Of a stretch of 64,000 bases of DNA, positions 34,856 to 43,545 are shown in pieces. Each line of letters opens with the position of its first letter. Within the stretch, counting starts at the first letter, position 1. The notes under the pieces were generated by a model. It saw only the letters and a program-made list of their open reading frames with translations. It did not search any database and was not told the origin of the DNA. The position numbers and the translations under genes were made by a program. This DNA comes from CAZICM01 sp964537685 (lineage in GTDB: Bacteria > Myxococcota_A > Polyangia > Polyangiales > Polyangiaceae): positions 41,859-105,858 of the forward strand of contig CAZICM010000033.1 in NCBI GenBank assembly GCA_964537685.1. Direction: 5' to 3'.

Positions 34856-35824
34856 CTAAACCTTCATCCTCCGCTCAAACACCCGCACAAAATCCTCCAC
34901 CGCCACCGGCTTCTTCAATCGAACCGCCCCAGCATCAAATAAATCCATTGGCATCGCGAACTGCAACTTTTCATACCCCCATTTTTCAATGACCCTAGGC
35001 AACACCCTGGCCCACCCCTCCAAACACGCGCACATCCTTGTCGCATCCGACAACTCCCCCATCGCCAACAAAGGCACCTGCTGCTCTTTTAAATCATCAA
35101 TCTGCCCCTTGCTATCCAACAGCATCAACCTCAGCGTCAAATAAATCCCCTTCCGATTCACCTCCACCCCATGCGGCGATATCTCCGATATCTCAAAAGG
35201 CCCATTCCATGAAGGCTTCGCCACCACGCTTACCTCCACCCTTGGACTCCCATAGACCACTTGACGCGAAGCACACCATGCATCCAATGCATTCACCGCT
35301 TCCGTCAGCACTTCATCCTCGGGCATCACCAGGCCCCTGACCTGCTTTGAAGACAACAACACCCCCATACATTGCTCAAAAGTCTGCACCTTCTTTGCGG
35401 ACGCCTTTAACAAATCCATCATAGCGCCCGACAAGTGCACCAGCCCCAGCCAACCGCCCGGACCCAAGCGCATATTCTGAACATCCTTCATCAAGCGCTT
35501 AGAAAAAACAAAAAACGCCTTTACCATTGCCAAAGCCCTGGGCTCCTCCTCATGACGGGCATAGAGACGCACAATTCCATCGATCTCCCACGGATCGCCA
35601 CCATGAGTCACTCCATCGAAATGGAGGCTTGCATAGAAATAGCTACTATCAAACAGCACGGGGCCTTCCTGAGCATACCAATCGGAACGCTCGGCCTCTG
35701 GCAAAGGTCTCAGAGAAAGGGCATAAGGGTCCTCGCGGAGCGGGCAGAATTCGTGGATAAGCGCGCAGACTTTTTCAAAAACCGCATGCTCGCGCGCGTC
35801 AAGGCTTGGATGAGGGCCGTTCAT
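34856..35824 (-). CDS. Unknown protein, last gene of the Septu-like run
   Basis: 322 residues from ATG 35824; a TTG at 35911, 7 bp after the HNH gene stop, is a possible longer start. No family was recognised. The sequence is soluble and mixed alpha/beta (for example YFYASLHFDGVTHGGDPWEI and VEVSVVAKPSWNGPFEI), without signal peptide or membrane helix. It ends with a helix EDFVRVFERRMKV. It lies downstream of the ATPase and HNH genes on the same strand, so it may be co-transcribed; whether it is part of the defence system, an immunity-like factor or unrelated is open. Confidence 0.6.
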   Translation of the reverse strand: MNGPHPSLDAREHAVFEKVCALIHEFCPLREDPYALSLRPLPEAERSDWYAQEGPVLFDSSYFYASLHFDGVTHGGDPWEIDGIVRLYARHEEEPRALAMVKAFFVFSKRLMKDVQNMRLGPGGWLGLVHLSGAMMDLLKASAKKVQTFEQCMGVLLSSKQVRGLVMPEDEVLTEAVNALDAWCASRQVVYGSPRVEVSVVAKPSWNGPFEISEISPHGVEVNRKGIYLTLRLMLLDSKGQIDDLKEQQVPLLAMGELSDATRMCACLEGWARVLPRVIEKWGYEKLQFAMPMDLFDAGAVRLKKPVAVEDFVRVFERRMKV

Positions 35825-35917
35825 ATTTGGGGTTGTAGGCAAAAAGAGGGGCGCAGGGCAAGAGGATTTTTGTCTATTCGCCACGGAACCATATTCAATG
35901 CCCGAAGGCAAACGCCA

Positions 35918-36901
35918 TTAGAGCTGCTCATAGGCTTCCCGCACCCAATCCAGTAGGTTGCGCTCCTTTAGCCAAGCCTCAATAAACGCGGGAGAAGCCG
36001 CCGGCGGATCTTTCCACAGCACGGCCAGAAGCCACTGATACTCCTTCATTTTGTTCTCTTCGCGCTTGGGCAGCCCTCTACCCTCAGCCAGCACACTCCG
36101 CCACAGAGCCAAGGTCTCGTCAATATCTTCCAACAACCAGGAAAGCTCTTCATCCGCAGATGGCAGAGGTTTTGCTACCGCAGGCAAACGAAGGTATTCG
36201 CGATAAACCAGCCCATAAGGATTATACCGGCTGGCACATCGCCGCAGCTCGGAATAACGACCGTTCCTATACTTTGCCACAGCATCATTTGTTGCCCGCT
36301 TCCTTCCTTGAATCAAAGCAAGGCGCTTGTTTAGCTCCACCATACCAATCGTCTTTTCGGCACGCTTAGCACCTAATCCATTCAAACTCTCCCCCGCTTT
36401 AACATCCAGGAACTCGCTTTTAAAATCCACACAAAACCAATCTTCTACCGGATCGAACTCGGGATGTGCCAATAGCCTCGGCTCTGCATCCAAGAGATCA
36501 CGCATTGCATAGCTCACATGCGCAGCCCCTTCCAACAGGGGGAATTGCGTTTTTTTATACGAGGTATTGCATTCATTGCATGCTAGAAAATAGTTTTTAA
36601 AATCATAGGCCAGCCAAAAATAACCGGTATGAGCATCCCCCTGATTACAGCTTTTGGGACGATAATGGTCTACAACTCCCCTGTCATCTTGACCCAAATC
36701 GCAATTGCAATAGGCACACACCCATCCCTGCATGGCCAAGAGCGCTCCCATCACATCCGCCTGTCGCCAATGATCAAAAAACGTTAGCTTACAATTTGGC
36801 GATTTTAGCCTTTGCTTAATATGCTCCTCCGCTTGCAGCCCGCCCTTTCCCTGAGGGGACAGCGTTGGAGGAAGCACCTTGGGACGCCTCAACGCTCTCA
36901 T
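35918..36901 (-). CDS. ptuB: PtuB-like HNH endonuclease of a Septu-type defence system
   Basis: 327 residues. The nuclease core begins with WVCAYCNCDL (C-x-x-C), continues with the catalytic segment VVDHYRPKS, and closes with YFLACNECNTSYKKTQFPL, giving the second C-x-x-C and the N/H positions. This is the HNH subtype found in PtuB of Septu and in retron-associated PtuAB pairs, where the nuclease is controlled by the partner ATPase and cleaves nucleic acid on infection. Its ATG overlaps the ATPase stop by 4 bp, so the two are coupled. The C-terminal ~150 residues are helical and probably hold the partner interface. Confidence 0.85.
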   Translation of the reverse strand: MRALRRPKVLPPTLSPQGKGGLQAEEHIKQRLKSPNCKLTFFDHWRQADVMGALLAMQGWVCAYCNCDLGQDDRGVVDHYRPKSCNQGDAHTGYFWLAYDFKNYFLACNECNTSYKKTQFPLLEGAAHVSYAMRDLLDAEPRLLAHPEFDPVEDWFCVDFKSEFLDVKAGESLNGLGAKRAEKTIGMVELNKRLALIQGRKRATNDAVAKYRNGRYSELRRCASRYNPYGLVYREYLRLPAVAKPLPSADEELSWLLEDIDETLALWRSVLAEGRGLPKREENKMKEYQWLLAVLWKDPPAASPAFIEAWLKERNLLDWVREAYEQL

Positions 36902-38937
36902 GACTTGACTGCTGAACCCACGCCTTCAACCTCTTCGGAATCGGCGCTCCGCGCTTGAGGGACTTCTTGCAATTGGCGTTCAAGAAACGCCTTATTCTCC
37001 TCCACATCCTTGGCGCTAAACTCCGGCGACATTCCCAACAGCGCCGCGAGCCGCTCCCTCTGCGACGGCGAACCATTCAAAGGAATCTTCTCGATCTCCG
37101 CACTGGAAGGCTCGGTGTCCATCAGCCATTTATAGACCTCATCCGCCGAAAAACCCAACACCTGCCTATCCAGCTCCCGCCTCGTCACCCCCGTTTCGGG
37201 ATCCCACTCCAGCATCATAATCTCATTGCTATCAAAGCTTGAAATCACCAGCGGCGAATGCGTCGTCACCACCCACTGCACCAAGGGCAGCGCATCCCGC
37301 AGCCTTGGCACCAGCACCCTTTGCAGCTTGGGATGCAGATGCAAATCGATCTCGTCAATTAACACCAATGCCTGAATCTTTGAGGGATCCCCATCCTTGG
37401 CCACATCGGGGGCCATCTCCGCCCATCCCGCGCATAAATCGGCCATCCAAGCCAGCGTCGATCGAAAACCATCGGGAAGATCCACCGCCGAAAGCATGGT
37501 CCCACCCATTTGAAAGCGAAGCCCTTTTTGATATTCAACAATGCTCAGCTCAAAATCCTGAAACACATCCTCCACCAGCGTCGTAAGAAGCTCTAGCACT
37601 GAGGAATCGTGCTCTTTATGACCCAGAATCGCATCCGCGCTGGCCACCTGCGCCAAAGGATCGAAGAGCGTAACGATCCTTCGCACCTGCATTCGTTTGC
37701 TTTCATGGCGGGAATCGAGGTATTCGGATAGATTGCGGCCTGGGCCATAAGCCAGCAAGAGATGTGTTTTTGCGCGATCCGCCCAGAATTTACGCAGAGA
37801 GGGACTCTCTGATGGAGCATGCGCGCCCTCCTCATCGATCAGGAGTTGAAGAGGCGTTACACGCCCCTCGGATTGAACCTCCGCCTCAATGCTAGCATTC
37901 ATTATCTTAATTTTATTATCGTCTTCTGTGCGGCGGCGGGCTCGCTTTAACAATTCTTGCCCTAGCTCCGCCGCATAGGCTTCCCCCAGCAAGACCAGGG
38001 CAATGGCCTGAAGCACCGAGCTTTTACCGGCCCCGTTGATACCCGCAATACAAGTCCAAGAGCCTTTGAGCGACGAGGGTTTTGAAAAATCCAAGGTTAA
38101 ATCTTCGATATTGCGCAGGCCGGAAATGTGCAAGGATTGAAGGCGCAAAGCACGGTGGCGTTTTTTGAACTCGGCCCTTGGGATGGCAAAACGGCGAAGA
38201 AAAGAAGTGGCGAAGGTTGCTGACACCTTCCGTGCAAAAGCCCATATCTCTGGATCGCTTTTCTCCTCCTGGCCCATCCACGCCCGGATACCAAACACGG
38301 CGAATACCCTGTGCGATGACTGACGAGCGAGAGATGCTGCAACATCCATGTTGGGAGCAAGGAGATGCTGCAGAAGATTAGCTTCAACATCCGCAACCTG
38401 AGCTATACGCACACGAAGAGGGGGAGCCATGGGCTTACGTGCGTCATGGTCTTGAACAAGCGCAGACTGGCTCTGAAACTCCTCCGTATAATATCGAACA
38501 AGGTCCGCACCCCAATCGAGCAACAAGGGGACGGCGTTCAAAGACACGCCGAATGGACTCTCATTTGCAAAGACATAATCCGCAACAACAATATCTCCCA
38601 AGGAAGCCGAAGCCAATTGCTTCGCAAGACATCCCCCGCAAAAGACGACCTGAGCCGGATCGAGACTCTCCAAGCTTTTCCACTGCTTTCCCTTGCTTGC
38701 ATGACCCATCTCCGTATTCAGCCTGGCGGCGGCCCAACGGAGCCTCACCCCGTTTTCCCCTTCGACCTCGCGCTCAAAATATCCAAGCCCCTGAGCCGTC
38801 CACCGCTCCACCCAAGGCGTTCCCGGCGCATCAATCGCCATCACCGCTTCCAACGACTCCACCGAAGCCGTCACAATCAGCACATCCACCGGATGCGCCG
38901 CACTCGAATCGCCCGCGCCGCTCGCCTGCTCACTCAT
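36898..38937 (-). CDS. ptuA: PtuA-like ATPase with N-terminal nucleoside-phosphorylase-like domain
   Basis: 679 residues. Residues about 17-255 look like a PNP/MTA-nucleosidase fold: VDVLIVTA, AQVVFCGGCLAKQL followed by LGDIVVADYVFANE (98-125), then APNMDVAA (194-201, where the family has M-E) and FGIRAWMG (215-222), which replaces the usual G-I-S-D-x-x-D. From about 265 begins an ABC/SMC-like ATPase: LHISGLRNIEDL, Walker A GINGAGKS (299-306), a long insertion, then LVLIDEIDLHLHPKLQRVL (Walker B) and TTHSPLVISS. That half is PtuA-like. PNP domains act as ATP-degrading effectors in some defence systems; here the Asp change makes activity uncertain, and it may be a sensor. It is the first gene of the operon and faces a 21-bp repeat array. 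Confidence 0.85.
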   Translation of the reverse strand: MSEQASGAGDSSAAHPVDVLIVTASVESLEAVMAIDAPGTPWVERWTAQGLGYFEREVEGENGVRLRWAAARLNTEMGHASKGKQWKSLESLDPAQVVFCGGCLAKQLASASLGDIVVADYVFANESPFGVSLNAVPLLLDWGADLVRYYTEEFQSQSALVQDHDARKPMAPPLRVRIAQVADVEANLLQHLLAPNMDVAASLARQSSHRVFAVFGIRAWMGQEEKSDPEIWAFARKVSATFATSFLRRFAIPRAEFKKRHRALRLQSLHISGLRNIEDLTLDFSKPSSLKGSWTCIAGINGAGKSSVLQAIALVLLGEAYAAELGQELLKRARRRTEDDNKIKIMNASIEAEVQSEGRVTPLQLLIDEEGAHAPSESPSLRKFWADRAKTHLLLAYGPGRNLSEYLDSRHESKRMQVRRIVTLFDPLAQVASADAILGHKEHDSSVLELLTTLVEDVFQDFELSIVEYQKGLRFQMGGTMLSAVDLPDGFRSTLAWMADLCAGWAEMAPDVAKDGDPSKIQALVLIDEIDLHLHPKLQRVLVPRLRDALPLVQWVVTTHSPLVISSFDSNEIMMLEWDPETGVTRRELDRQVLGFSADEVYKWLMDTEPSSAEIEKIPLNGSPSQRERLAALLGMSPEFSAKDVEENKAFLERQLQEVPQARSADSEEVEGVGSAVKS

Positions 38938-39001
38938 TGCGCGCGCACGAAATCAAAACTTTCCCACCCTGTCAAGCTGTTTTCCAGCGCAAATTGTTCT
39001 C

Positions 39002-39253
39002 GAGTCCATCTCCAACCCTATCGAGTCCATCGATTTTCAGACCGCGTCCGACCAAAAATATCGCGAGTCCATTAAATAACAGACCGCGTCTAATACATTG
39101 CGATTTGAGTCCATCGCCTATACGACCGAGTCCGCCCAAATGCATCTCGAGTCCATAAAATAATGGACCGCGTCTAGTACAAAACAACCCGCATCCGTCC
39201 CAAAACAAATGGAGTCCATCAAAAAACAGACCGAGTCCGCCTGATGTTCGCTA
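39002..39253. repeat. Array of twelve 21-bp units between the Septu-like and 39407 genes
   Basis: The core GAGTCC (variants GCGTCC, GCGTCT, GCATCC) occurs at 39002, 39023, 39044, 39065, 39086, 39107, 39128, 39149, 39170, 39191, 39212 and 39233, exactly every 21 bp. The 15 bp after each core vary but follow a pattern: units 2, 4, 6, 8 and 11 start GAGTCCAT and end GACC, alternating with a second unit class, so a 42-bp period is superimposed. The left end lies 65 bp upstream of the ATPase start codon. The rest of 38938-39406 shows no gene. Confidence 0.92.
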
Positions 39254-39406
39254 CCTCTCCAACCATCAACAAAAAAAACGCCCTCCCCTCACTTTTCTCT
39301 TGCGCTCCCCGCCCCCATCCCCGACACTCTCCCCGCGGCAGCCATCACAGGCAGCCTGCTTGCTGTACCCATCTCAATTCATTCACCTTCAACACAGGGG
39401 TTTCCC

Positions 39407-40234
39407 ATGACAACCACTCATCTCTCCCAAGCTCAAGATCTGCTCAGCCAATGTGCCCCCATCACCCTCGACGACAATTCCAGAACCTTCTTCCGTAAGC
39501 TCCGTTCAGATAAACAAGCCCAAGATGAAGGCGATACCATCCATTCTTCCGTCGTCCTCGATGAATTTGTCCGCCTTACCCATGCCGCACTCCCTCTGAT
39601 CCTCGCTTCCAAAATTCCAGGCTATGGCCCCATCCGCGCTAAATATCTGATCGAGCTCGGTGTCGAACTCGCTACCCATGTCCATACCTACGATCACGCC
39701 ATGGCCGCCGCCGCTGGATCGGGGGCATCTTCAACCACCAATCTAAAGGGGAGCCGCAATTTAAGAAAGACAGCGCTGCGCATCCTTAAAAATTTGGCCG
39801 GCGAGGATGCCGAAGCGCGGGCGCGGGTCAAACAGCTCGCCGAAAAACGAGGCGAAAATCCAGATGAACGGACCCGTTCCCTGGAGCGAATCGCCGATGA
39901 ATTGGATGCCGTTGTCGCTAAACTAAGCCCCGTCCTCGTGGCCGACGCAGGCATTACACCGGAACTCATCGCGGGCCTTCGCTTGAATGCCAAAGCCGTC
40001 ACCGAATCGAGGGATACCGCCAGGGACACCCGGGGAGATACCAAGGCCCAGCTCCGGGTGATGAATATTTTGGATGGGCGTATTTTATTTGAACTTCGGG
40101 CGCTGATTCGCGCGGCGCGGGATGCCAATAAGGTCGATCCCACCCTTCCCATTATCCGCTCGGCCCGCGTCCAGCGCCTAAGCCGGCCTAGGAAGCCGCA
40201 AATGCCGGCCCCAGAGGCAAAGAAGATCGACTAG
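39407..40234 (+). CDS. Unknown helical protein
   Basis: 275 residues, mostly charged helices, no signal or membrane segment. The first 90 residues end with GYGPIRAKYLIELGVELATHV. A Gly/Ala/Ser hinge follows, then a long helical region with ERTRSLERIADELDAVVAKLSPVLVA, and a basic C-terminus (RVQRLSRPRKPQMP). A GGGG precedes the ATG by about 8 bp. No family recognised. It is divergent from the Septu-like operon, with the 21-bp array in the shared intergenic region. Nothing in the sequence indicates its role. Confidence 0.65.
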   Translation: MTTTHLSQAQDLLSQCAPITLDDNSRTFFRKLRSDKQAQDEGDTIHSSVVLDEFVRLTHAALPLILASKIPGYGPIRAKYLIELGVELATHVHTYDHAMAAAAGSGASSTTNLKGSRNLRKTALRILKNLAGEDAEARARVKQLAEKRGENPDERTRSLERIADELDAVVAKLSPVLVADAGITPELIAGLRLNAKAVTESRDTARDTRGDTKAQLRVMNILDGRILFELRALIRAARDANKVDPTLPIIRSARVQRLSRPRKPQMPAPEAKKID

Positions 40235-40249
40235 AACCATTCCTTCCCC

Positions 40250-40726
40250 TCACTCCAAGCATACCGACTCCGCCAAACCACAATCCACCTGATCCCCCTC
40301 TAAAAACAGCGCCATGCAGGATATGTGCATATAATCAGGATCGTTCTCATCGCATCCCTGATACAATATCCCAACTTCCACCTCCGTACACGCCGGAAAG
40401 CCTCTCTCTTCCCGGCAGAAGCAGAAGACAGCCGTTCCCTCCACGCACAACTGGTTCAGCGGCATTTCGCATTCACATAGATCGTCCACCGCAGAGCAGC
40501 CGTTCGATACCAATCCCTCGGCTTCGCAAATCGCCGTGCACGACTCAGGCAGCCATTCATCATAACTGCATTCCTCTATTATATCCGCGCCGGCGCACCG
40601 AACTGTACCCTCTATGCACACGTCCACGATATAATAAGGCTCACTGTATTCAGGACCGCATCCTCCGCTCGATAACAATCCAGCGAAAATCAATGCGACC
40701 GTCCCGATAATCATTCTGGCTTTCAT
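40250..40726 (-). CDS. Small cysteine-rich lipoprotein
   Basis: 158 residues. Signal peptide MIIGTVALIFAGLLSSGGC with a lipobox. About 17 further cysteines are spread through the mature part, often as C-x-C or C-x(3-8)-C (CECEM, CFCREE), implying a disulfide-bonded extracytoplasmic domain. Acidic overall. The family was not recognised; it resembles the short Cys-rich lipoproteins common in Polyangia. It is convergent with the 39407 gene (15 bp apart). Confidence 0.7.
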   Translation of the reverse strand: MKARMIIGTVALIFAGLLSSGGCGPEYSEPYYIVDVCIEGTVRCAGADIIEECSYDEWLPESCTAICEAEGLVSNGCSAVDDLCECEMPLNQLCVEGTAVFCFCREERGFPACTEVEVGILYQGCDENDPDYMHISCMALFLEGDQVDCGLAESVCLE

Positions 40727-40952
40727 GGCTATCCTCCTTTCGGTTCAGAGGTCTATCGCCATACCTTGGGAACTGCATATTCCACACCATACATCGATAT
40801 TGTGTTTTCCGGCCCTTTTTGTTATCCCCTGCCCCGCCCGCAGCTTCACTCGATGCCAATTCTGCGCGCAATGCTGCAAGCCCTGCACCGGAAAATACCA
40901 AGCCGCGTTTTTTAATGTTGACGCCCCTCAAAATCCCGTGTCCCATCCCCCC

Positions 40953-42152
40953 ATGAGACACTTCTCCCTTCTCCTCCCCTTCACCCTCACCGGCCTCCTC
41001 CTCGCTGCCTGCGGCGATGATGTGGCCACCACCCAAAACCCCTCAGGCTCCTCCTCAGGTTCAGGCGCCGCCATGAATACAGGCGGATCGATGAATTCAG
41101 GCGGATCATCCAATACCGGCGGCGCGACCGGCTCCGGCGGCTCCATGGGCTCGGGCGGCAGCGATATCGTCCCAGGCGACCCTATCAGCGCCCCAGCCGA
41201 AACTTGGACTTTTGTTCCTTTCGATAATGCCTTCTGCGGCGATGGAAGCACCACAGGCATCGGTGTTAATCTTACCGATAAAAGCAAAAACCTCGTTATC
41301 TTTTTAATGGGCGGCGGAGCCTGCTGGGACGCTTTAACATGCTATACCCTTAAAACCGCTTCCAATATGGATGGCTATGATGAAGCCAAATTCCAAAGCG
41401 ATGTAAACGGCGTCCTCCAAACCAGCCTCTTCGACCGCTCCGATCCCCAAAATCCCACCAAAGACTATAGCTTTGTTTTTGTCCCCTATTGCACGGGCGA
41501 TGTTCACGCCGGCGATAAAATCGGCAACTACAATGGCACCGAAACCCACCACAAGGGCCTCGCCAACCTAAAAGCCTACTTGAGCCGCATCCTCCCCACC
41601 TTCCCCGATGTCAGCCGCGTCGTCCTCTCGGGCAGCAGCGCCGGAGGCTTTGGCACCGGGTTTAACTGGTGGCGTGTTCAACAAGTCTTCAGCAATGCCC
41701 GTGTCGATATGATCAACGACTCGGGCCAGCCTCTCTATTCGCCCTACCTCAGCCTAAATCGCCAAAATGAATGGAGAAATGCCTGGAACCTCAATGGCGC
41801 CCTTCCCCCCGATTGCACTGAATGCATGAATGAACTCGCCGCACTTATTCCCTATTATGGGTCCAAACCTCAAAAAGGAAAAGCCGCACTGCTCTCCTAC
41901 ACCAAAGACGATGTCATTTCGGCGTTCTTTGAGTTTATACCCACCACCTATTTCGAAGAAGGGCTAAAGAAAGTCACCGCCGACGAACTCGAAAAGATAA
42001 ACGATTTTAAATATTTCTATGTTGCGGGGGAAAGCCATGTGCTCCTAAGCGACCCCAGCATCGCCTCCAAAGGCATAGTGCTCAAGGATTGGCTGCGCCA
42101 AATGGCCGAGGACGATCCGGCCTGGGCCAATGTCAATCCTTGGATGCCTTAA
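40953..42152 (+). CDS. Pectin-acetylesterase-like lipoprotein
   Basis: 399 residues from ATG 40953. Signal LLLPFTLTGLLLAAC with lipobox, then a Ser/Gly/Asn-rich spacer, then an alpha/beta hydrolase of the pectinacetylesterase/NOTUM family: VIFLMGGGACWD at the N-terminal strand, VFVPYCTGDVHAGD, and the nucleophile elbow VVLSGSSAGGFGT with G-S-S-A-G-G. Late histidine in YVAGESHVLL is a candidate for the triad. Predicted to remove acyl groups from polysaccharide at the cell surface. An upstream frame extending to 40725 lacks a signal and is not used. Confidence 0.88.
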   Translation: MRHFSLLLPFTLTGLLLAACGDDVATTQNPSGSSSGSGAAMNTGGSMNSGGSSNTGGATGSGGSMGSGGSDIVPGDPISAPAETWTFVPFDNAFCGDGSTTGIGVNLTDKSKNLVIFLMGGGACWDALTCYTLKTASNMDGYDEAKFQSDVNGVLQTSLFDRSDPQNPTKDYSFVFVPYCTGDVHAGDKIGNYNGTETHHKGLANLKAYLSRILPTFPDVSRVVLSGSSAGGFGTGFNWWRVQQVFSNARVDMINDSGQPLYSPYLSLNRQNEWRNAWNLNGALPPDCTECMNELAALIPYYGSKPQKGKAALLSYTKDDVISAFFEFIPTTYFEEGLKKVTADELEKINDFKYFYVAGESHVLLSDPSIASKGIVLKDWLRQMAEDDPAWANVNPWMP

Positions 42153-42279
42153 TGCTCCCCGATGAAGCGCAAAAACTGCTTATGACATGCAGAATATTCG
42201 CTGCGCCTGCTCCCGCTGAATAAAACCTACCCAAGAACAAGACTATCGTTGGCGCGCGATTCTTGCATAGCTGGGTACT

Positions 42280-43497
42280 ATGTACTGGCCAGCCAAATCC
42301 CCCGCGGATATCCAACAACATATCTTTGAAGCCCTCACCAAAAACAGAACCTATGCATCCGGGGATATCCTAGGCTTTCCTGGTTCATTTTTAGACCGGG
42401 AAGTCTTTCCGGCGGCACCTTTTTTAAAAGAAATGCCCTATCTCACCGTACTGCGGGAGAATCCAAATCATATCGGGTGCCATACGCTAACCCATGCGGA
42501 GATAGCGTTTTCGGGGACGCAGGACATAGAGCGCGACTTATTGAGGCTATGCGCGGAAGAAATCCTGGGAGCGCCTGGGTCTGGCTATGACGGCTATGTG
42601 GCGCCCGGCGGAACGGAATGCAATATCGAAGCGATATGGATACAGCGGAACTATGCGCGGGATGTGCTTGGGCTCGAGCCGGATGAGATATTGATTTTGC
42701 ATTCATCGGACACGCATTATTCAATTCAAAAAGCGTCGGATTTGCTCGGAGTTCCGGCGCTGGCGCTACCGGTGGACACCTATACGCGCAAAGTCGTGCC
42801 CGGCGCCTATGCGGACGCGGCAAAAAAGGCGATGGAGGACGGCACAAAATTCTTTGTCGTAGTGGCCAATATGGGAACGACGATGTTTGGATCGGTGGAC
42901 GATCTCAAACAGATTCATGACGAGCTTGGAAAGCAAAAAGCCGATTACCGCATACATATTGATGCGGCGTTTGGAGGATTTATTTATCCATTTTCCAACG
43001 ACAAAAACCCCTTATCGTTTAACGATGCGTGGATTGTATCGGCGACGCTGGACGGGCACAAGATGCTTCAAGCGCCTTATGGGACGGGGATATTCCTAGC
43101 GCGCAAGGGATTGATGGATCATGTATGCACGGAGGCGGCGCGCTATGTTCACGGGAAAGACTACACGATATGCGGAAGCCGTTCTGGAGCGAATGCGGTT
43201 GCGGTATGGATGATATTGGTCGCTTATGGTTCAGAGGGCGGCAAAGCCTTTGTAAAGAACTTGGTTCAGCGCACGGATATCTTTTGCAAAGCGCTTGGGG
43301 CGAAAGGCGTCCGGTATTTTAGAGATCCATACATGAATGTGGTTGCGATAAGAGCGGAGCATGTAGACCCAAAGACGGCGGAAAAGTGGCTGTTGGTGCC
43401 GGATACGCATGAAGGCAAGCCTGAATGGTGGAAGGTCGTGGTGATGGATCATGTATCGGATAAGGCGCTGATGGGGCTGTGCGCGGAATTAAAATAA
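42280..43497 (+). CDS. PLP-dependent (group II) amino-acid decarboxylase
   Basis: 405 residues. PLP lysine Lys261 in SATLDGHKMLQAPYGTG, the aspartate that contacts the pyridine nitrogen in IHIDAAFGGF, and GYVAPGGTECNIEA binding the phosphate region. ANPNHIGCHTLTHAE-like start (ENPNHIGCHTLTHAE) fits the family of aspartate/tyrosine/histidine decarboxylases. Substrate specificity cannot be set by eye. The next operon, 48 bp further, holds an ATP-grasp ligase and a DmpA-type aminopeptidase, raising the possibility of an amine or beta-amino-acid peptide pathway. Third-position base use flips from C-rich to G-rich near 42450. Confidence 0.85.
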   Translation: MYWPAKSPADIQQHIFEALTKNRTYASGDILGFPGSFLDREVFPAAPFLKEMPYLTVLRENPNHIGCHTLTHAEIAFSGTQDIERDLLRLCAEEILGAPGSGYDGYVAPGGTECNIEAIWIQRNYARDVLGLEPDEILILHSSDTHYSIQKASDLLGVPALALPVDTYTRKVVPGAYADAAKKAMEDGTKFFVVVANMGTTMFGSVDDLKQIHDELGKQKADYRIHIDAAFGGFIYPFSNDKNPLSFNDAWIVSATLDGHKMLQAPYGTGIFLARKGLMDHVCTEAARYVHGKDYTICGSRSGANAVAVWMILVAYGSEGGKAFVKNLVQRTDIFCKALGAKGVRYFRDPYMNVVAIRAEHVDPKTAEKWLLVPDTHEGKPEWWKVVVMDHVSDKALMGLCAELK

Positions 43498-43545
43498 ATA
43501 TTTTAGGTTGACGGCCGCGCAAAAAAGAACTAGAGCGCGGGCATC

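Noticed and set aside
38972..39208. 78-residue minus-strand protein from the first array
   Set aside because: It is simply the translated 21-bp repeat, with a heptad period and no other support.
39002..39253. CRISPR array
   Set aside because: The period is 21 bp with 6-9 bp cores; CRISPR repeats are 23 bp or longer with spacers of similar length, giving 55-75 bp periods. No cas gene is present.
38938..39406. Retron msr/msd RNA next to the PtuAB-like genes
   Set aside because: Some retrons carry PtuAB effectors, but no reverse transcriptase gene is present nearby on either strand.
40725..40952. N-terminal extension of the pectin-acetylesterase-like protein
   Set aside because: The lipoprotein signal begins at 40953; the 76 residues before it have no signal or domain.
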